64,000 nucleotides of DNA, from positions 131,922,751 to 131,986,750 of the forward strand of contig OY856186.1 of NCBI GenBank assembly GCA_963693315.1. The letters are read 5' to 3'. The stretch comes from Diogma glabrata. Its lineage: Eukaryota > Arthropoda > Insecta > Diptera > Cylindrotomidae. The notes beneath the pieces were generated by a model, which saw only the letters and a list, made by a program, of their open reading frames with translations, had not been told where the DNA came from and searched no databases. This document shows positions 56,985-64,000 of the stretch, in pieces; positions within the stretch are counted from its first letter, which is position 1, and the number at the start of each line of letters is the position of its first letter. A program made the position numbers and the translations under genes.

Positions 56985-58902
56985 ATGAAAAATGCTGGAA
57001 AATATGGTCGAAAATTCACTGAGTTTCATTTTTATAGAAAACTCACAAATGCAACAAATATTAAACGAGATTGGCTAATCTATTCACCGTCAGCCAAAGC
57101 AGTTTTTTGTTTTGTATGCCGTTTATTTGGTGATTTGAATGGAAAATCGCAAGCATTTTCATTAAAAAGATTCAATAATTGGAATAATTCATCACATTTC
57201 GAAGCATGAAGAGTCTAAGTATCACATGACCAATAATTTTACATATAAAATGCGTATCAAAAATGAACTTACTTTCGAGAAATCTTTTAATAATACAACT
57301 AAAATTGCATCTCGAGGACTTGCTTTTCGTGATCACGATGAAATTTTAGGATCAAAACACAATGGAAACTTTCTTGGATCTCTTGAATTATTGGCTAAAT
57401 TTGATCCCTTTTTACAAGAACATATTTCTCGTTTTGGCAATAAAGGAAAAGGTACACTCTTTTCATGTAACATTGACAAATGATTTTTTTTATTATTCGG
57501 AATATTTTTAGGAAAAGTATCGTAGCTTTTAAGCACAATATGTGAAGAATTCATCTCTATCATGGCATAACATGTTAAAAATCACATTGTTTCGGAAATT
57601 ATAGAGTCTCGATATTATTCGTTTAGTGTCGATTCCACTCAGGATGAAATCGAAGGTCATACATCGAATTATCTTTTTGACATCATTATGAAATTCCACA
57701 TTGAAAACGAAATAAACATTGATAATTGTAGAGGCCAGTCATATGACAACGCTTACAATATGGCAGGTATTTATCGTCAAACAAATGAAACAGCAATTTT
57801 TGTCCCTTGCTCTGCTCATTTATTAAATTTAGTCGGTAAATATAGTGTTTCTGGCAATACTGCTGCAACTAAGTTTTTTGATATGGTTGAAAAACTTTAT
57901 GGATTTTTCGTATATTCCCCTTTTTGATGGAATCGATTATAAGAACAATTAACCGAAAATAGCGAATACATGTTAGAGAGAGCAACTGGAACAAGATGGT
58001 CAGCTAGATACGAATCAGTTCACGTTTTACATTCTTGCTATTTAAAAGTGTTGCATGTTTTAAAATCTTTCCTACATAAGGAAAGCTTCAGTGACGATAA
58101 CAAAGCGGTGGTAACAGGTTTGATAAAAAAAACTATGTCAATTCGAAAATATTTTGATGCTTGTCCTCTGGAAAAGTGTACTAACCAAGTTTAATTTTGT
58201 GAATCGAGCATTACAAAAATCTAATTTAACTGTCACGGTGAGAAAAAACTGCTTGATTTAATAGTTACAGATTTGGAAAATAAAGATTACAACAAAATTT
58301 TTGATGAATCCTGTCAGCTTTTAAATTCTGTTTCATCTTATATTCAAACCGCAAATAATATTCAAACTTGCTCAACGTCACAAACGCTTTGTCTAGAGGA
58401 ACAAAAAGACCACCTTGAAAAATAGTTGTTCAAGCCAATTATAAAGGCTTTTCTTTTCAATCTGAGAGAGCGTGCTAAAGATTATAAAGATCTAGATAGT
58501 ACTCGTTTTTGATACATCTAAATTTAATGAGTGATGAAGAGATTGCTAATTCTTGCAGAACAATAACCGCAAAATACCCAAAAGATCTCAATGCAAATCA
58601 ATTGATTGACGAATGTCAATTTGCCAAAAATTATTTCACATTTGATAATTTAAATTATGAATCGATGTACAAAACAATGTTTCAATTGATAATCTTTCCA
58701 CCACTTTTCCGAATATCGATATTTTATTACGAATGTTTTTATGCATGTTTGTCGATAATGTTATAGACGAACGATCATTTTCAAAACTGAAGTTAATCAA
58801 TGAGTAATGATGAGTAATGATCGTTTGAACGATTTATCCATTCTTTCTATTGACAATGAAATTTTGGACGAAATTAAATTCGATGAAATTATAGACACTT
58901 AA
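56985..58902 (+). pseudogene. hAT transposase (ZMYM1-like type), nearly full length but decayed
   Basis: KRDWLIYSPSAKAVFCFVCR with LFGDL is the N-terminal TTF-type zinc domain. RGLAFRDHDEILGSKHNGNF and LELLAKFDPFLQEHISRFGN follow, then YYSFSVDSTQDEIEGHTSNY with the first catalytic aspartate, and NCRGQSYDNAYNMAG. IFVPCSAHLLNLVGKYSVSG, ERATGTRWSARYES and the dimerisation box DERSFSKLKLINE with RLNDLSILSI end the protein at TAA 58900-58902. Many stops and frame changes occur, and parts after VDSTQD are deleted. About 150 bp downstream an element end (CCGCCACTG at 59052) abuts a TA microsatellite. Confidence 0.85.
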
Positions 58903-58979
58903 ATACAAAAAAAAATGTAATTTTAATGCCTAAAAATAAATATATTTCAAACTTGTCTGGTTTTAGTTTTCTTTTTTTG

Positions 58980-59049
58980 CTTATGCTTGGGGCCCCTGAA
59001 TCGCGGGGCCCTGGTGCGGTTGCCTTAAAACTTGTATGATAATCCGCCA

Positions 59050-59052
<3 letters not shown>
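58980..59052 (+). repeat. right terminus of the hAT element
   Basis: GGGGCCCCTGAATCGCGGGG with CCCTGGTGCGG and TAATCCGCCACTG is the usual GC-rich end of such hAT elements. The inverse reads CAGTGGCGGATTA. The base after it starts a TA microsatellite. The matching left end was not found. Confidence 0.6.
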
Positions 59053-59138
<86 letters not shown>

Positions 59139-59144
59139 ATATAC

Positions 59145-59176
<32 letters not shown>

Positions 59177-59258
59177 TATATATATATATATATATAATAT
59201 ATATATATATTATATATATATATAATATAAATATATATATATATATATATATAATATA

Positions 59259-59341
<83 letters not shown>
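59053..59341. repeat. TA-rich microsatellite, interrupted
   Basis: Alternating TA with several AATATA and TGTATA interruptions, followed by TTTAAATTTTTTTTTT. It directly follows the hAT terminus. Confidence 0.95.
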
Positions 59342-59344
<3 letters not shown>

Positions 59345-60675
59345 AATTTTTTTTTTTGGTTTTTCCATCTCCGCTTATCATTCATAGTCGTTTGGCACCA
59401 AAATTTTTCCGAAATTCCGAGATGAAAGCCCATTGCAATAGATAGATTTTTATATGAAATGTACCTAATAGATTTTTATATGAAATCTACTTAAAAAATA
59501 TCCCATTTTTTTACAATTTTCCGATACATCGAATATATCGTCCCTTGCGGTTCTTATCATTGATGAAACCTATTTTCTAAAACAAAATTTTTAAAATCGC
59601 TCCAGTAGTTTTCATCGGTTGTTATGGTTGGTTGATTACAGACTAACATTTTTGTTTGCTATTTTAGAATTTTCATTTATGACCTAACGCGAGCATTTAA
59701 AAAAAAAGAGCATACGATTTTGACATTTGGCTCGAGATTATAATACCTGAAATTTAGAAAAACTTTAATTTTAAATTCATGCACAGCTGAAAAAGTAACT
59801 GCAATATTTAAAGCAAGTCTTGCAATAGGAGCTATGCGTTTCAGGTTATTATTGAATTGTAAAGTAAATGTTGCATTAAAAATAATTTTAATGCATATCT
59901 ATAAAATTTAAAACAACTCTTGCATCATAATTTATTTCTATAGAACAGCTAGAAGTTTTAATGCACCTTGCTACAATTTAATACATTAATGAAATTTCAA
60001 AATTCACTAGAGTATTATCCATTTTAGAAATATATAGTTAAAATCGTTTCATGTATGTTTTAGTTATCGCTTCTCAGCTGAAATTCTATAATAATAGTAG
60101 TGATTAAGGTGCTATGTATGTTTTAATTTTCTCCGTTGTATTTTTTTTATTTTAATTTGATTAATTTAGGCAAGTGCGTAATAATCAAAGTAACTCGAAA
60201 TTATGATGTAATTTGCATTAAAATGTCATACTAAAAAAATGTTGCGCGTAATTTATTTAATGCAAATAACAGACATTTTTAAACAATAAGCTTTATATTT
60301 TACTCCAAGTACTCTGTTAATAATATTGATGCAAAAAGCATTAGCTTAACTTAATATAGCAAGCTTTGTATTGTTTTGTAATGGAAACTTCCGTAGGACC
60401 TATATATGTAGCAATTTGCATTACATATTCATTTTTTTTGACTGTGTGTTCGTGTAAAATTTTTCCAAAAAGAAGACATGTGCATATCGAATTAGGAATA
60501 AGGGACATTGATGTTTGTATTTGCAAAAAAATCTAAGAGGACAGGATTGTAAAAAAAGTTGTGCGGTGGAGTCCCTCCGCGCGGAAGAAGTAAAACTTCG
60601 TAATGTGGAAATAAAAACATATTACATTCTTTTAAAAGTCATTAATCAAATTTGTGATGTATTCCCGTATTCGAA
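59342..60675. other. non-coding; recurring TTTAATGCA phrase
   Basis: No gene recognised. From about 59860 to 60430 short phrases GCATTAAAA/TTTTAATGCA in both orientations recur at irregular spacing (for example 59871, 59898, 59957, 60222, 60258). This resembles the AGAGCT-rich segment around the gypsy insertion. Confidence 0.4.
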
Positions 60676-60895
60676 ATTGGGAAATTTAGGGTAATTGGGA
60701 GATTTGGGAATTTTGGGAAATTTTGGAAATTTGGGAAATTTGGGTAATTTGGGAAATTTGGAAAATTTTGGGAAATTTGGGAAGTTTGAGAAATTTGGGA
60801 AATTTGGAAAATTTGGGAAATTGGGCATTTTGGAAATTTTGGAAATTTTGGGAAATTTCGGAAATTTGGGATATTTGGGAAATTGTTTCTTTAAT
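60676..60895. repeat. 9-bp minisatellite (GGGAAATTT)
   Basis: Some 20-24 imperfect copies of GGGAAATTT, with variants such as GGGTAATTT and GGAAATTTT. Because the period is a multiple of three, it gives open frames on both strands (for example Asn-Phe-Pro repeats on the minus strand), which are not genes. Confidence 0.9.
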
Positions 60896-61052
60896 TTCAG
60901 TGTTTAAATTCATTTTTCATATCTTTCCTCTTCCGTTCTTCGCATTGGAAATTTAAAAATAAAATATAAATATCATGCTTAGGGAAGGATTGAAAAAAAA
61001 TTATTATGTTTCCTTTCTTCTGAATCTTTGCTTTATTTTGGTTATAAGTTTC

Positions 61053-61083
<31 letters not shown>

Positions 61084-61322
61084 CACACTTTTATTTAACT
61101 TGACATTTGAGAGCTTTGATGGGTGGAATTTTGTGATTCATTTTTCAGTAACTTCCCATTATGTGATTGATCCCAAATTGAAAAGACAAGTTTGTTGGAG
61201 CAGACAGTACGTATTTCTAAAACTTTTAAAGCAAAAAACTTTATAAATCTGAAGAAAAAAAATTCAAATTTTTCTTCATTTTGAAAGACCTTAAAGAATT
61301 GCACTGAAATCCTCATCCTCTG

Positions 61323-61760
61323 GTTGACTCATTGTATTTGACAGATTACATACAGCAATGATAATTAAAAATCAGTTATTATGTATGAAAATATGAAAAT
61401 CCATTAGATCTGAATGACCCATTTACCGCACTGAAATTTAGCTCATACTGAGTATCTCATTATAATAGAGGACATATTATACATTTTTGTCATTTTTATA
61501 TGAAAAAATGGCCTTAAATTGTAAATAATGAGGGATTTGTATTTCGAAAATTTTAAATAGTTGTTATTTCTTCTAAATCCAGATTGTTTTGTGTTCTCGT
61601 TAAGTTTGTTTTGCTATAGTTGCATAATTATTATTTTTTCAATACATTTTAATACATAATTAATGATTTCTAATTATCATTGCTGTATGTAATCTGTCAA
61701 ATACATACAGTAATATAATGATTTGAATTTTAAGGAAAAAGCTCTATAATACAATGAGCA
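61323..61760. repeat. inverted repeat element with ~60-bp arms
   Basis: TGTATTTGACAGATTACATA, CAGCAATGATAATTA and TTATGTAT at 61331-61390 return inverted at 61645-61705. The outer bases GACTCATTGTA (61326) and TACAATGAGC (61748) also pair loosely. The interior has no coding. It is probably a MITE, but the target duplication is unclear. Confidence 0.65.
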
Positions 61761-61984
61761 AAGAAACGTACTAAAATTTTACACTGGATGTTTAAATAAC
61801 ATAATTACAATTGTTATAGTGCAACTAACCTTATTAAAATTACTTTAAATTTCAAAGAATATTAAATTTTCGGTAAGTGATTTAATTGCTAGTTTTACTT
61901 ATGGTGTATTTTCTGAGAAATAATGTGGTTAACTTCAGTATTTGTAGGTAAAATTATATAACTAAAAACTTTAAAATCAAAAAA

Positions 61985-62590
61985 TAAATAAAAAAAATTT
62001 AAAAAACACACTTTTTGAAAAACGAACTAAAAAGGAGATAATAAATTTTGCATTAACACCAGCGTTATGTCTTTTATAATTATATTTTCTTTGAAATTGT
62101 AGGAAGAAAAAATATTTTAATGGTATTTAACACATCTTAGCATAGATGCAAATATTAAATTTTTGACTAGTTTAAAATGCTAATTTTCGATTGACAAACA
62201 GTTTTCCGTTCCCATTTGTTACATAAAATAAAAGTGTGTGACGCATACATTAATATAGAAAAGGAACAAATGTATGCTTTATTAATCTCTAACAAGAGAG
62301 ACCACCAACGTTTATTCCCTTTCCTTTCTGAATGCGCCACCCACTTTTATTTTATGTAACAAATAGGAACGGAAAACTGTTTGTCAATCGAAAATTGGCA
62401 TATTAAATTAGTCAAAAATTTAATATTTGCATCTATGCTAAGATGTGTTAAATACCATTTAAATATTTTTTCTTCTTACAATTTCAAAGAAAATATAATC
62501 ATAAAAGACATAACGCTGGTGTTAATGCAAAATTTATTTTCTACTTTTTAGTTCGTTTTTCAAAAAGAGTGTTTTTTAAATTTTTTTTTT
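61985..62590. mobile_element. large foldback element, ~260-bp arms and 85-bp loop
   Basis: The left arm (about 61985-62247) and right arm (62333-62590) are inverse copies with only scattered differences. Landmarks are CTTTTTGAAAAACGAACTAA, CATTAACACCAGCGTTATGT, CACATCTTAGCATAGATGCA and CCGTTCCCATTTGTTACATA, each found inverted on the other side. The loop includes GAGAGACCACCAACG. No coding sequence. Low arm divergence suggests fairly recent origin or sequence conversion between the arms. Confidence 0.8.
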
Positions 62591-63079
62591 GTTTTAAAAT
62601 ATTTTCTATGCATTAAAAATTAAAGAACCAAATCATAAAATTTATTTGTTTATTCTTCGCAAAAGAAGATCAAGAAATTTTTCATAATATTGCTCTTTCC
62701 ATGATTTTACATTATTGTATGTAGGTAGGCAAATCTATACGAATTGTTTTGTAGGTATGTAAATTGATTATAATTATAAAGTAGGTAAAACGAGTAGGTA
62801 TATATTGATTTACTTCTGGAAGACTGTTAGGAAATTAATTTGTTTATTTTTGAATGTTTTTGAAAAGAGGAAATATAATAAAACTATATTTAAACTTAAA
62901 TATTTTATTTTTGCTGTTCGATAAGTTTGTAATTTTATTACGAAAACTTAAAACAAAGTTACTGTACCTACTACATTTTGATATAAATTTTATTTCATTT
63001 AATAAACTTAACAAATAATAAAAATGATATTATAACTAGTCAATACAAAATACTCTAGAATAATATGACTATAATATTC
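62591..63079. other. AT-rich spacer, no gene seen
   Basis: Only short phrases such as GTAGGTA repeats near 62720-62800 were noted. Confidence 0.4.
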
Positions 63080-63395
63080 GTCTTGATATGTAAAATTGGC
63101 ATTACATCTTACAAGAATTATTTCATTTATTCATTCTGCTGACAATTTATTCCTTTGGTCAGACAACAGAAGTTTTAATGATGAAAAACAACGTTCTACG
63201 CTGCATTGTGTAGCTGGAACTGCATAAACTATTTTGACTAAAGTGCTTAAATGTGGTAATTCATTTTTTTTGACCAACCAGTAATTCAAAACATTAATAT
63301 TTATATCCAAATGTTGTGGATTGTAATTATTAATTTCTGTGTAAGCTGCGTCAATGTTAGTGTTGTTAACATTCCCATCTGATTGAATTTTTTTT
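63080..63395 (-). pseudogene. hAT transposase C-terminal dimerisation domain, fragment
   Basis: The minus strand from about 63385 reads SDGNVNNTNIDAAYTEINNY, HLDININVLNYWLVKKN, then ELPHLSTLVKIVYAVPATQ, CSVERCFSSLKLLLSDQRNK and LSAE, a TGA stop, and INEIILVRCN. Trp-Leu-x-Lys...L-x-A-VPAT-CSVER-FS-L is the conserved dimerisation domain of a different hAT branch from the copy at 56985-58902. It has no usable start codon. One in-frame stop and absence of the catalytic domain mark it as a relic, unless the rest lies on another exon outside the window. Confidence 0.75.
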
Positions 63396-64000
63396 TAAAT
63401 GTAAGCATTCATTACATATTTATATCAACAGCTGTTGAAGATGTTGTAGATATAGATCATTGAATAAATATATAAGGAAGTGTCGCTACGTGTACGTACA
63501 CAAATAATCGGTGAAGCATTTTTTTTTTAATTTTTTGTTAAGTTTGCCAGTCTGTCAATGTCATTTCATTTGTTTACGTCGTATTTCAAAACAAACTAAA
63601 GAGTTTTTTCTGTATTTTGTTCTTAAAGTATTGAATTGTAATTCAGTTTTATACAAATTAGTATTTAAACTGTTTTTTTTAACAACAATTAATTGTGTTT
63701 ACATAACTGTGTTTCATGAAATTCATGAAAATGGCGTACTGCATCAAAACATGTAAAAAAATTGTCAACATTCCAAAGCATTTTGCTGCTAAAATTACTA
63801 TTATCAGATAAGGATATTTTGATAAAATATGTTAAAAACACAATTTAGTATGTATTTTTAATATATTTACAATAAGTTTGTGTCACAAAATTAATTATTT
63901 TCTAATTTAATTTTTTACTTAATTTCTCAAATGTAAGTTTGCCAAAATGTCAAAACAATTTTGTTAGACACGCCCATTCACAGGGATTGTATAAAGTTAT
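63396..64000. other. right edge, no gene recognised
   Basis: AT-rich. The open stretch at 63511-63756 shows no recognisable motif. It lies upstream of the hAT dimerisation domain on the minus strand and could be decayed hAT or intron sequence. Confidence 0.35.

Noticed and set aside
60646..60956. Asn-Phe-Pro / Gly-Asn-Leu repeat proteins on both strands
   Set aside because: The 9-bp minisatellite keeps every frame open; no start context or domain.

Overview
The window is eukaryotic, AT-rich, repeat-dominated DNA, most likely from an insect. The evidence is the mix of element families: Ty3/gypsy, copia and BEL/Pao LTR elements, a Penelope-like element with a GIY-YIG domain, RNase H-bearing LINEs of the jockey/I type, hAT transposase relics, Helitrons, many MITEs and long TA and GT microsatellites. 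A decayed UDP-glycosyltransferase fragment is the only recognisable host-type coding sequence. I found no intact host gene, no tRNA or rRNA gene and no CRISPR array. Species cannot be read from the sequence. Frameshift and domain statements rest on translation by eye and on remembered family motifs; no database was searched.

Layout. 1-5.5 kb: a MITE, a decayed gypsy integrase with a possible LTR, a 67-bp tandem repeat and a LINE 3' end. 5.5-9.9 kb: two inverted arms built of ~150-bp tandem units enclose a broken minus-strand copia element (itself split by a 976-bp solo LTR with a CACG duplication) and a Helitron-helicase scrap, like a Foldback-type composite. 9.9-12.3 kb: diverged repeats, a palindromic MITE and a Penelope scrap. 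12.28-18.67 kb: a full-length but frameshifted BEL/Pao element on the minus strand (5-bp TSD TTCAT), interrupted by an 835-bp MITE. 19.9-26 kb: a LINE whose ORF1 and RT/RNase H halves are separated by ~3.45 kb of ~310-bp satellite. 26.6-30.7 kb: two Helitron 5' ends, a decayed Pif1-type helicase and a clear Helitron 3' terminus.

31.63-38.83 kb holds the only intact genes: a young Ty3/gypsy element with 253-bp LTRs differing at two positions, a CTGT duplication, and open gag and pol frames overlapping in -1 register. 39.1-42.0 kb: a hAT-like element splitting a TA microsatellite, then three copies of a ~325-bp repeat. 43.4-44.9 kb: a Penelope-like fragment with an inverted 5' end. 45-46.8 kb: an unassigned element with TGGGTAGTTCTACA inverted ends. 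49.9-52.6 kb: two very long GT microsatellites bracketing a UGT pseudogene fragment, a pogo-like MITE and a 5'-truncated LINE with a poly(A) tail. 54-64 kb: tRNA-related SINE-like copies, another Helitron 5' end, a decayed hAT transposase ending at a TA microsatellite, a 9-bp minisatellite, two foldback elements and a hAT dimerisation-domain relic.

The genes do not form a host pathway. The window is a record of nested insertions. The relative order is readable where duplications flank insertions: the solo LTR entered copia, the MITE entered BEL, and gypsy entered a degenerate AGAGCT-rich repeat. The gypsy element is the best candidate for recent activity.
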